Part shown: positions 9,236-17,368 of the stretch, piece after piece | Numbering within the stretch: position 1 is the stretch's first letter | How the letters are laid out: every line of letters begins with the position of its first letter | NCBI GenBank assembly: GCA_902629395.1 | Contig: CACOQT010000005.1 | Span: 1 to 64,000 of the forward strand | Origin: an uncultured Prochlorococcus sp. | Lineage (GTDB): Bacteria > Cyanobacteriota > Cyanobacteriia > PCC-6307 > Cyanobiaceae | DNA length: 64,000 bases | Direction of reading: 5' to 3' | Translations under genes and position numbers: made by a program | The notes under the pieces: generated by a model | Seen by the model: the letters and a program-made list of their open reading frames with translations, nothing else | Told to the model about the DNA's origin: nothing | The model's database searches: none

Positions 9236-12148
9236 ATGTCCACTGACCATACTCTGGTAATTGTTGAAAGTCCCACAAAGGCAAAAACTATCAAAGGGTT
9301 TTTGCCTAAAGATTTTCAAGTTCTTGCGTCAATGGGGCACATAAGAGACTTACCTAATAATGCCTCTGAGATCCCTGCCAAGCACAAAGGAGAAAAGTGG
9401 GCAACGATTGGAGTCAATACAAGTGCTGACTTTGATCCTTTGTACGTGGTCCCTAAAGATAAGAAAAAAATTGTCAAAGAATTAAAACAATCTCTAAAAG
9501 GTGCAAGTGAACTGTTACTTGCTACTGATGAGGATCGAGAGGGGGAAAGTATAAGTTGGCATTTGATGAATGTACTTAACCCAAAAATCCCTGTTAAGCG
9601 GATGGTTTTTCATGAGATAACTAAAGAAGCTATTTCCAAAGCACTATCAAAAACAAGAGAAATTGATATGGAATTAGTTCATGCCCAAGAGACTAGGAGA
9701 ATATTGGATAGATTAGTTGGGTATACATTGTCTCCACTTCTTTGGAAAAAAGTTTCTTGGGGTTTATCTGCTGGAAGAGTCCAATCAGTGGCTGTAAGGT
9801 TGTTAGTTCTGAGAGAGAGAGCAAGGAGATCTTTCAAAAGTGGAAGTTATTGGGATTTAAAAGCAAAATTAGAAAAAGAAGGTAGTGTATTTGAGGTGAA
9901 AATGACCTCGATTGGAGGGCAAAGAATTGCTAGTGGTAGTGATTTTGATGAGTCAACTGGATTATTGAAACCTGGCCGCAATGTCAAATTAATTAGCGAG
10001 GATGAATCTAAGAAACTTGCTGAAAAATTAACTAATGATGTATGGAAAGTTATTAATGTCGAGGAAAAACCGTCAATTCGTAAACCAGTTCCTCCTTTTA
10101 CTACAAGCACACTACAACAAGAGGCAAATAGAAAACTTCGATTATCAGCTAGGGAGACGATGAGATGTGCTCAGGGTTTGTATGAAAGAGGTTTTATTAC
10201 ATACATGAGAACAGATTCTGTTCATTTGTCTGATCAGGCAATTAACGCTTCACGAAATTGTGTTCAATCAAAATATGGAGCTGAATACTTAAGTAAAAAA
10301 CCTCGCCAATTTTCGAACAAGACAAGAAATGCTCAAGAAGCTCATGAAGCAATTCGTCCCTCTGGAGAAAACTTTAAAACACCTAGAGAGACAAACTTGC
10401 AAGGGAGGGACCTCTCTTTATATGAACTTATTTGGAAACGAACAGTTGCCAGTCAAATGGCCGATGCAAAGTTGACAATGCTCGGGGTAGAGTTACAAGC
10501 ATCTGATGTGAGGTTTCGTGCCAGTGGTAAACGAATTGACTTCCCTGGCTTCTTTAGAGCCTATGTTGAAGGTAATGATGACCCTGATGGTGCACTGGAA
10601 GGTCAAGAGATACTTTTGCCTGTATTAGCTGTAGGAGACTCTCCAACAGCTATCAATGTAGAGGCGTTGGGTCATCAGACGCAGCCTCCTGCTAGATATA
10701 GCGAAGCATCATTAGTAAAAACACTTGAGAAGGAAGGCATAGGTCGCCCATCAACATATGCAAGCATTATTGGAACAATAGTAGATCGGGGTTATTCAGT
10801 TCTAAACAATAATTCTTTGACTCCAAGCTTTACAGCATTTGCAGTTACGGCACTTCTCGAAGAACATTTTCCTGATCTTGTTGACACAAGTTTTACAGCT
10901 CGAATGGAATCTACTCTTGATGAGATATCAACAGGAAAAGTTAGTTGGCTTCCATATCTCAAAGACTTTTATAAGGGTGATACTGGTTTAGAGAATCAAG
11001 TGCAACAAAGAGAAGGAGATATAGACGGAGGAGAGTTTCGTTCTGTCTCCTTGGAGGGTCTTTCATCTCTTGTTAGGTTGGGTAAATTTGGAACATATCT
11101 CGAATCAAAGCAACTTGGTGAAAATGGCAAGCCTATAACAGCAACTCTGCCACAGGAAATTACTCCTGCTGATCTGGACGAGGACATTGCAGAGATGATT
11201 TTAAAACAAAAAGCTGATGGCCCTGAGTCTCTTGGAGTTGATCCTGAGACTGGACAGAACTTATATCTGTTGAATGGTAGGTACGGACATTTTATTCAAA
11301 GAGGTTTGGTAGTCGAATTGAAAGATCTTGGGATTCCAAAAGGCAAGAAAAAGCTAGGAAATCTTCGTTTGTTCAAAAGTAGTCAATATGGACTTTATCT
11401 AAAACAAGACTCATCAAAGGTCCAGATTCTCTTGCCAGATAATACTGAAGAGGAAGAGATTGATATTGAAAATGCACTAAAATACCTAGATGATAAATCA
11501 TTGAAAAAAGCTCCAAATCCCAAAAGGACCTCTTTGCCAAAAAATATAAAGCCAGAGAAATTGACTTTTGAAGAGGCCTTGGGATTGATTCAATTACCAC
11601 GCCTACTTGGGGAACATCCAGAAGGTGGAAAAGTTCAATCAAGTTTGGGTAGATTTGGTCCTTATGTGGTTTGGAACAAAATTGGTGGCGAGAAAGATTA
11701 TCGGTCAATCAAAGGTGAAGATGATGTTCTTCAAGTAAGCCTAGAAAGGGCTTTAGAGCTCTTATCTATCCCTAAAAGAGGTAGAGGAGGAAGAACGGCT
11801 TTGAGAGAGCTTGGTATCCCGGAAGGAGAAAAAGAAACTATCCAATTATTTAATGGACCTTATGGTTTATATGTAAAACAGGGTAAAGTAAACGCCTCTC
11901 TCCCAGAGGGTCAAAGTGCGGAAGACATCTCAATAGAGGATGCTATTCAATTATTGGCTGCTAAAAAACAAAGCAAAAAGACAAAATCTAAGAAAAAAAA
12001 TCCTACGAAAAAGACGACAAAATCGACTAAGAAAAAAAATTTAGATTCTTCTACATCTAAAAAAAAAGCTAGTGCGGGGAAAGCACCTTCTTTAACTAAA
12101 ACAGGACGTCTCAGAGCTAGTAAAGTGAGGGTAATCAAAACAAAATAA
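9236..12148 (+). CDS. topA: DNA topoisomerase I (TopA)
   Basis: TopA is a type IA topoisomerase that relaxes negatively supercoiled DNA. The TOPRIM domain is at the N-terminus, with LVIVESPTKAKTIKGFL (about 7-23) and the acidic motif ATDEDREGE (about 97-105). The active-site tyrosine lies in GFITYMRTDS near residue 323. After the core (to about 600) come several topo C-terminal repeats, recognisable by recurring GRFGPYV/GPYGLYVK-like segments. The last 50 or so residues are a very Lys-rich tail, likely for DNA binding. The gene heads a five-gene run with gaps of 5 bp or less. Confidence 0.97.
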   Translation: MSTDHTLVIVESPTKAKTIKGFLPKDFQVLASMGHIRDLPNNASEIPAKHKGEKWATIGVNTSADFDPLYVVPKDKKKIVKELKQSLKGASELLLATDEDREGESISWHLMNVLNPKIPVKRMVFHEITKEAISKALSKTREIDMELVHAQETRRILDRLVGYTLSPLLWKKVSWGLSAGRVQSVAVRLLVLRERARRSFKSGSYWDLKAKLEKEGSVFEVKMTSIGGQRIASGSDFDESTGLLKPGRNVKLISEDESKKLAEKLTNDVWKVINVEEKPSIRKPVPPFTTSTLQQEANRKLRLSARETMRCAQGLYERGFITYMRTDSVHLSDQAINASRNCVQSKYGAEYLSKKPRQFSNKTRNAQEAHEAIRPSGENFKTPRETNLQGRDLSLYELIWKRTVASQMADAKLTMLGVELQASDVRFRASGKRIDFPGFFRAYVEGNDDPDGALEGQEILLPVLAVGDSPTAINVEALGHQTQPPARYSEASLVKTLEKEGIGRPSTYASIIGTIVDRGYSVLNNNSLTPSFTAFAVTALLEEHFPDLVDTSFTARMESTLDEISTGKVSWLPYLKDFYKGDTGLENQVQQREGDIDGGEFRSVSLEGLSSLVRLGKFGTYLESKQLGENGKPITATLPQEITPADLDEDIAEMILKQKADGPESLGVDPETGQNLYLLNGRYGHFIQRGLVVELKDLGIPKGKKKLGNLRLFKSSQYGLYLKQDSSKVQILLPDNTEEEEIDIENALKYLDDKSLKKAPNPKRTSLPKNIKPEKLTFEEALGLIQLPRLLGEHPEGGKVQSSLGRFGPYVVWNKIGGEKDYRSIKGEDDVLQVSLERALELLSIPKRGRGGRTALRELGIPEGEKETIQLFNGPYGLYVKQGKVNASLPEGQSAEDISIEDAIQLLAAKKQSKKTKSKKKNPTKKTTKSTKKKNLDSSTSKKKASAGKAPSLTKTGRLRASKVRVIKTK

Positions 12149-12152
12149 AACT

Positions 12153-12641
12153 TTGAATAACCTAAGATTATTTGACAAAATTTTTATTAGATTATTACTA
12201 ATAGTTACTGTTGTTCTACTTCAATCTTGTACAAATACTCCAATTGGTGAGAAATTGAAAAATAGCTTTGATTCAACTGATGACCCGAAAGAATTGCTAA
12301 AGACTAATAATAAGCCACAAAAAATTAGTCAGAAAACAAATATTAAATCAAAAATACAAGAAAATATGAAAGAAAATAAAAATAATTTTGATAGTATCAT
12401 TAAAGAAGATTCAACATCTAACAGTGGTAGACTTAGTCAAAAATCAATTAAATCAATAAAGAAGACAATCTTTAATCCACAGCCTTACAGAATAATTTTA
12501 AAATTATCAGGTGCAAATCCCTCAGCACCAGCCGAGACGGTTACTGAGGCTCTAAGAAAAGCCGGGGTTCAGTTTGAAGTGGAAAAGATTGAACGTTTTT
12601 ATGAGGAAAATTTCTCAAAGGATACATCTCTAAAAAGATAA
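12153..12641 (+). CDS. Putative lipoprotein downstream of topA
   Basis: I do not recognise a named family. The N-terminus has a basic start, a hydrophobic stretch (13-23) and a lipobox LLQSC with Cys26, so the product is probably a lipoprotein of the plasma or thylakoid membrane or the outer membrane. Residues 30-105 are Lys/Asn/Ser-rich and look disordered. Residues 110-155 (PYRIILKLSGANPSAPAE..., then EALRKAGVQFEVEKIERF) look like a folded conserved segment. The start is TTG, 4 bp after the topA stop, and the next gene begins 5 bp after its own stop, which implies translational coupling. Confidence 0.7.
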   Translation: MNNLRLFDKIFIRLLLIVTVVLLQSCTNTPIGEKLKNSFDSTDDPKELLKTNNKPQKISQKTNIKSKIQENMKENKNNFDSIIKEDSTSNSGRLSQKSIKSIKKTIFNPQPYRIILKLSGANPSAPAETVTEALRKAGVQFEVEKIERFYEENFSKDTSLKR

Positions 12642-12646
12642 TAATT

Positions 12647-13339
12647 TTGATATTACATAACAAAAACCTCTTAAGAAATCGATCTCCCTACAGAGCTCCT
12701 CTCAGTAAAAGACAAGCCTTGAAACTTGTAGAGTCTTCTTATCTGGCTGCCTCAACAGCTTTAGTTTGGATAGCTCTCTATTACTTGCCTATTGGTGGTG
12801 CGGTTTTTCGTCTTGCATTGCCATTGCCATTAGCTCTTCTTCAAATTCGAAGGGGAGTCAAAACAGGTATTGAGGGATTGATAATTTGCGTAATTTTATT
12901 GACTGCTCTAATGGGTCCACTAAGAGGACCTTTAGTACTTTTCCCGTATGGATTCCTCTCTTTGTGGTTAGGCTACAGTTGGACAAAAAAATGGAATTGG
13001 TGGTTAAGTTGGAGTGCTGGGGTCTTAATCGGAACTTTAGGTTTTTTAGTTAGAGTTATTGCTTTATCTTTGTTAGTCGGTGAAAATTTATGGGTTATTC
13101 TTACTCGTGCTGGAGCAGGCTTGCTTGAAAAAGGAATAGATCTATTTAATCTTTCGTTGACTCCTGATATGAGGCTAATTCAAGTAGTTGCACTTTTACT
13201 AATTATTACTCAAGAAGTCGTGTACGTTCTTTGTCTGCATGCAATAGCTTATTGGATTTTTCCTAGACTCAAGTCATCAATACCTGACCCCCCTGCTTTG
13301 TTGGAAAAATTAATCTCTCTTGACCCTAATTTATTATAA
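12647..13339 (+). CDS. DUF2232 family integral membrane protein
   Basis: This hydrophobic protein of 230 residues has about six predicted membrane segments, first near residues 28-50, with short basic loops. It resembles cyanobacterial DUF2232 proteins, a poorly understood membrane family that looks similar to substrate-binding (S) components of ECF-type vitamin transporters; that similarity is my inference. The start is TTG at 12647. Its TAA stop shares one base with the ATG of the UPF0284 gene (TAATG), so translation is probably coupled. Linkage to the cobamide-related UPF0284 gene makes a cofactor-related role conceivable but unproven. Confidence 0.7.
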   Translation: MILHNKNLLRNRSPYRAPLSKRQALKLVESSYLAASTALVWIALYYLPIGGAVFRLALPLPLALLQIRRGVKTGIEGLIICVILLTALMGPLRGPLVLFPYGFLSLWLGYSWTKKWNWWLSWSAGVLIGTLGFLVRVIALSLLVGENLWVILTRAGAGLLEKGIDLFNLSLTPDMRLIQVVALLLIITQEVVYVLCLHAIAYWIFPRLKSSIPDPPALLEKLISLDPNLL

Positions 13340-14532
13340 TGACAAGAGACAACTATGTTTTGTTGCCCTCAGGCGTTCTAGCTTTTGGCAATGGTCTCGA
13401 AAAACAAAATATTGATGATCTAGTTAAAAGGTGGCAAGAAAATATTACTAATGTGGCTTTCTTTTTAATTCTTGCTGGATCTCAAACAGCTGAAATTGAG
13501 GGGATTTCTGCTGCTGGCTCCTCTTCTGCTTCCAGACGTTATACAGCTGTTGCAGATGCTGAACTTTTATTAACAGGACCTAAACTTCCCAAAAGATGGC
13601 CTTTACCTCCTTTGCCAGCAGGCGTTTCTCCTGCCTTGATTAGTTTCGTTGCCTCAAGGTTCCTAAAGATTAAACCAACGATAATATCTGCAGGATTGCT
13701 ACAAACGCCCCCCTTCCCTCATGTCTCACTTGAGTCTCCCGATGCAGGTCCTGCTAGATGCTTGAGCTCGGGTAATGCAATGGAGAGAACCAGGGTCAAA
13801 CATCTACTTGATGGTGGTTTTAGGATAGGTAAGAAATTAAAAAAATCTCTTTTGCTCACAGAGTGTGTTCCAGGAGGCACATCTACTGCTTATGCTGTTC
13901 TCTCTGGATTAGGTATAAATGTTAATGGGCTCATAAGCGGAAGTCACAGAATTCCACCTTCAGAATTAAAAACAAAATTAGTTAATGAAGGACTTAAAGC
14001 CGCGAAGCTAAATAAGGATCCATCCTCAGTTGATCTAATGTCTGCTGTTGGTGATCCATTTCAACCTATTGCCGTTGGTCTTCTGATGGGAGCCAGAGAA
14101 TCTCGCCAGGAGATTTTATTAGGAGGAGGTTGTCAAATGTTAGCAGTATTGGCTTTGGCACTAAATGAAATTGAACCTGAGTTACGCTCTGAATTTGTTA
14201 GTAAAATCTTAATTGGTACCACGTCTTGGTTAGTTGATGAATCACTTTCTTCTGCAGAAAATAGACATTCTTTTATTCATTTGATGAATCTTGTCGCTAA
14301 TCATTTCAAAGTGAATTTTCTTGGCTTAGCAAGTGGTTATAGATTTAATGAGAGTAATCAAAAGGTTCTTCGAGATTATGAGATTGGTTACGTTAAAGAG
14401 GGTGTTGGAGCTGGTGCATTATCGTTACTTGCTCAAATTAAGGGATTGACTCAGAAAGAAATGATTGAAAGATGTGATACTGAAGTTGAAAATCTATTTA
14501 AGTCAAACAAAAAAAATTGTGAAGGAATCTAA
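13339..14532 (+). CDS. UPF0284 family protein, CobT-like phosphoribosyltransferase
   Basis: The 397-residue protein belongs to UPF0284/TIGR00303, distantly related to CobT (nicotinate-nucleotide:base phosphoribosyltransferase), which activates the lower-ligand base of cobamides. Visible features are LAGSQTAEIEGIS (about 45-57), the Gly/Thr-rich ECVPGGTSTAYAVLSG near 175-190, and MGARESRQEILLGGGCQM near 250-267. Archaeal and cyanobacterial members have, as I recall, been reported to be a separate class of cobamide phosphoribosyltransferase; activity of this copy is inferred. Picocyanobacteria make pseudocobalamin with adenine as lower ligand. The gene overlaps DUF2232 by one base. Confidence 0.82.
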   Translation: MTRDNYVLLPSGVLAFGNGLEKQNIDDLVKRWQENITNVAFFLILAGSQTAEIEGISAAGSSSASRRYTAVADAELLLTGPKLPKRWPLPPLPAGVSPALISFVASRFLKIKPTIISAGLLQTPPFPHVSLESPDAGPARCLSSGNAMERTRVKHLLDGGFRIGKKLKKSLLLTECVPGGTSTAYAVLSGLGINVNGLISGSHRIPPSELKTKLVNEGLKAAKLNKDPSSVDLMSAVGDPFQPIAVGLLMGARESRQEILLGGGCQMLAVLALALNEIEPELRSEFVSKILIGTTSWLVDESLSSAENRHSFIHLMNLVANHFKVNFLGLASGYRFNESNQKVLRDYEIGYVKEGVGAGALSLLAQIKGLTQKEMIERCDTEVENLFKSNKKNCEGI

Positions 14533-14537
14533 ATAAT

Positions 14538-15539
14538 ATGAATATTGATTCATCTGGAAGGAGAAAGTTCATCAAATATGGATTGATTTCTTCTTTGTTC
14601 TTTTTATCTGGGTGTTCAACTTCTCAAAAGAAATTAGCATTGAGAAGTATACCAAATACTCACCCTAGTGAGTTTTTTAATAGTTTATCTGCAGATTGGG
14701 AATTTTTTCCTATCAAAGATATTGAGTTGAAAAAATTTTCCTATAACTCTACTTTTAAATATGAAACAGATTTATTATTATTGAATGATGGTTGGATTTC
14801 TGATTTAGCTGTTAATTCAATAAAAGAAATCAAAGCAGATAATATTAGGAATAAATTCAATTATCAGACTAGGTCTTTTCTCGATGGATTAGGCGAAGAT
14901 TATAGAAAAAAGGTTTTACCCATAGCAGTTAGTCCTTGGGTGATACTTTTGAGGAATGAAGATTCTTTGGCTTTGACGAACAAGTATTCATGGGAAGTTA
15001 TTTTTTCCAATTCACTTACTAATAACATAATTTTCCCTAATAGTCCTTATCTTCTAATTTCAATCGTAAATAAATTAAACTTAGATAATGATTTCTCAAA
15101 AATCAAAACTCAAGCTAAGTCATTTGATGATAGGAATGCTTTGAATTGGGTGACTTCAGGTAGAGCTAGAGCAGCAGTACTACCTCTATCAAGTTGTGTT
15201 GAAAGGCTTGTTGATGACCCACGTTTGTCTGTTATTTTGCCTCAGGAGGGTAGCCCTCTTAATTGGAGTGTACTTGTATCACCTTCGCAGTCTTTAGCGA
15301 ATTTCCCTAATGAGTGGTTTGATTCGTTATGGGGTGATAAATATTTGACTCGTGTAATTAGGAAAGGGTTTTTGCCAACAACAAATTTATCAGAATTAAG
15401 AAGAAAAAATATAAATGTTCCTAAGAAGTATCAATCTATTTTTCTTCCAATAGAAAGTGTTTGGGAAAAATGTTGGTCATTACCAATTCTCAGTCTTGAG
15501 AGAAAAAAAGACTTAGCTTCAAATTGGAATAATTCATAA
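14538..15539 (+). CDS. Tat-type lipoprotein, possible ABC substrate-binding protein
   Basis: This 333-residue exported protein has a twin-arginine-like signal (GRRKFIK, residues 7-13) directly joined to a lipobox (LSGC, Cys26). The mature part resembles bacterial extracellular solute-binding proteins of the polyamine or iron type: an extended alpha/beta pattern and WVTSGRARAAVLPLSS in mid-protein. I could not match it to a specific substrate. No permease or ATPase gene is adjacent, so it may serve a transporter encoded elsewhere or have a different job. It is the last gene of the topA run, 5 bp after UPF0284. Confidence 0.65.
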   Translation: MNIDSSGRRKFIKYGLISSLFFLSGCSTSQKKLALRSIPNTHPSEFFNSLSADWEFFPIKDIELKKFSYNSTFKYETDLLLLNDGWISDLAVNSIKEIKADNIRNKFNYQTRSFLDGLGEDYRKKVLPIAVSPWVILLRNEDSLALTNKYSWEVIFSNSLTNNIIFPNSPYLLISIVNKLNLDNDFSKIKTQAKSFDDRNALNWVTSGRARAAVLPLSSCVERLVDDPRLSVILPQEGSPLNWSVLVSPSQSLANFPNEWFDSLWGDKYLTRVIRKGFLPTTNLSELRRKNINVPKKYQSIFLPIESVWEKCWSLPILSLERKKDLASNWNNS

Positions 15540-15623
15540 CCAAACCATATTTGAAATTCAAAAAACTTTTCAAAGACATTTACAATTAACATAACTAGCA
15601 TTCTAAAAGTTATATGGCCAATA

Positions 15624-16280
15624 ATGTTTACTGGTTTAGTTCAGGCTATTGGAACGATCAAGAAAAATAATTATGGTGTAATTGTTGATGGATGTAAGCC
15701 TTTTTCCCCACTAAAACTTGGAGACAGTATTTCTGTCGATGGAGTTTGTCTTACAGTTTCTGAGCTAATGAATGATTCCTTTACTGCAAACATAAGTGAA
15801 GAGACTCTCAAAAGAACAAATCTTGCATCAAAGGCTCAGAAAAATGGTTACGTAAATCTTGAACCAGCATTACGTTTATCTGACCGCTTGGGTGGACATA
15901 TTGTTAGCGGACACATAGATGGATTGGGTGAAGTGGTTTCAATCGAAAATCTAAAAAATTCTTGGAATTTACGAATAGCATGGGATGATATATTTTTCTG
16001 CAAATATATGTGCGATAAAGCGAGTATTAGCCTAAATGGAATAAGTCTAACTATTGCTGAGATATATGTTGATGGATGTGAATTTTCAGTAGCCGTAATA
16101 CCTCATACTTGGTCAAATACATGCTTGCAGTTTTTGACAATTGGGGAAAAAGTTAATTTGGAGGTTGATTTGATGGCTAAATATGCGGAGAAACTTCTAA
16201 AAGCAAATACCAATAACTCAAATTTGAAACATAATTCACTTATAAACTCTGATTGGCTTAGTGAAAATGGATGGAATTAG
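15624..16280 (+). CDS. ribE: Riboflavin synthase, alpha subunit
   Basis: Riboflavin synthase dismutates two molecules of 6,7-dimethyl-8-ribityllumazine into riboflavin and a pyrimidine that is recycled. The protein starts with the diagnostic MFTGLVQAIGTI and has two tandem lumazine-binding barrels (about 1-95 and 96-195), each with its DSISVDGVCLTV or KASISLNGISLTI repeat. The signature GGHIVSGHIDG is near residue 91. The 218-residue length is normal. Its upstream 84 bp shows no FMN riboswitch that I can recognise. It converges with the cyAbrB gene. Confidence 0.95.
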   Translation: MFTGLVQAIGTIKKNNYGVIVDGCKPFSPLKLGDSISVDGVCLTVSELMNDSFTANISEETLKRTNLASKAQKNGYVNLEPALRLSDRLGGHIVSGHIDGLGEVVSIENLKNSWNLRIAWDDIFFCKYMCDKASISLNGISLTIAEIYVDGCEFSVAVIPHTWSNTCLQFLTIGEKVNLEVDLMAKYAEKLLKANTNNSNLKHNSLINSDWLSENGWN

Positions 16281-16310
16281 AAGATTTATGAGATTATTTT
16301 GAAAAACTTA

Positions 16311-16667
16311 TTATTTTTTGAGTGGCAATAAACTTATCGCTCCAGATTCTTTTCTGACATCAATGCGAAATTCTTGTCCAGGTTCAAGACCTAATTTTTT
16401 TGTGTAGGCATGTCCGATTAGAAGATTGCCATTACCATGCACTTTGGTACGAAACTCCGCCTGTCGTCCTCTTGAAGATCTATTTCCTGCTCTTCCAGGT
16501 CCATTTGAACGAAGTTTATAACCTTTTGCTTCGACTAGAGCACGGTAAAAACTTTTACGCAATACTCTCCCGCTAGGCCCTACGTAACCACATCCTTTAG
16601 CTATTTCGTCTTCAGGACGGTTGCTCAAAGATCTTGCTTTGTCAAGGAGTTCTTTTCCAACAAGCAT
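16311..16667 (-). CDS. cyAbrB-family transcription regulator
   Basis: This 118-residue protein has the cyanobacterial AbrB-like arrangement: a helical, basic N-terminal part with SFYRALVEAKGYKL (about 40-53), a Gly/Arg-rich stretch, then a C-terminal AbrB/SpoVT-like swapped-hairpin segment (FRTKVHGNGNLLIGHAYTKKLGLEPGQEFRIDV). cyAbrB proteins are global regulators of nitrogen, carbon and stress genes in cyanobacteria. The targets here cannot be read from the sequence. It lies alone upstream of the cta genes, in the same direction as ctaC-D-E but downstream of them. Confidence 0.88.
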   Translation of the reverse strand: MLVGKELLDKARSLSNRPEDEIAKGCGYVGPSGRVLRKSFYRALVEAKGYKLRSNGPGRAGNRSSRGRQAEFRTKVHGNGNLLIGHAYTKKLGLEPGQEFRIDVRKESGAISLLPLKK

Positions 16668-16762
16668 TTCAGACTGTTTTAATTAACTGAATTCTGACCA
16701 ATAAGTGGAATTGTGGCAACAAATTAATTGAAAGTTTCTATCTTAGTATCAATATTTGCCCC

Positions 16763-17368
16763 TCAAAGCAAGTATAGGATGATGAATAAAACTACCCAAA
16801 TCCCGTCTACGAAGTGCCAATAAAGCTCTACTGCCTCAAATGGAAACTTGTTTTCGTTATTTACTCGACCAAGTGGAACACGTGTCTGCCACCAAATAAT
16901 CATTATCATTATTGACCCAAGTGAAACATGAAGCCCATGAAAGCCAGTTAAAGCATAGAAAGTACTGGCAAACAGGTTGTCAGTTAATCCAAAAGGCAAA
17001 GTAAAGTACTCATACATTTGACTAATTAAAAATGCCACTCCTAATGTCCCAGTTATGAGGAGCCATTTTTGACATTGTTTTGATTCATTCGTTTCAAGGA
17101 ACTTCCCGGCTTTATGAAAAGTAAAGCTACTTACAAGGAGCAAGACTGTATTTATGGTGGGTAATGGGAGTTCTAATTCGTAAATAGCATCGGGACCAAT
17201 GGGATTGACTGCTTTAAAAGTTAGATATGCTGCAAAAAAACCTGCAAAGGTCATCCCGTCTGCAATTAAAAAAGCAACTAGGCCAAATAAACGAAAATCC
17301 TCATGCTCTTCATTTATAAGTTCATTTTTGCTTTCTGAGGATTGCTCTTTTGGGACTATGGATGTCAT
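16763..17368 (-). CDS. ctaE: Cytochrome c oxidase subunit III (CtaE)
   Basis: CtaE is a membrane subunit of the aa3-type terminal oxidase. The 201-residue form with five membrane helices, lacking the first two of the mitochondrial protein, is usual for cyanobacteria. Conserved features include the helix with LTGFHGLHVSLG and the C-terminal VELYWHFVDGIWVVLFIILYL. The ATG overlaps the ctaD stop by 4 bp (ATGA), showing translational coupling in the ctaC-ctaD-ctaE operon. Confidence 0.95.
   Translation of the reverse strand: MTSIVPKEQSSESKNELINEEHEDFRLFGLVAFLIADGMTFAGFFAAYLTFKAVNPIGPDAIYELELPLPTINTVLLLVSSFTFHKAGKFLETNESKQCQKWLLITGTLGVAFLISQMYEYFTLPFGLTDNLFASTFYALTGFHGLHVSLGSIMIMIIWWQTRVPLGRVNNENKFPFEAVELYWHFVDGIWVVLFIILYLL

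Noticed and set aside
11373-11708. Minus-strand open frames within topA, groEL, gltX and similar genes
   Set aside because: They are shadows of long, motif-confirmed genes on the opposite strand.
15540-15623. FMN riboswitch upstream of ribE
   Set aside because: The leader is only 84 bp of AT-rich sequence without the conserved riboswitch stems.
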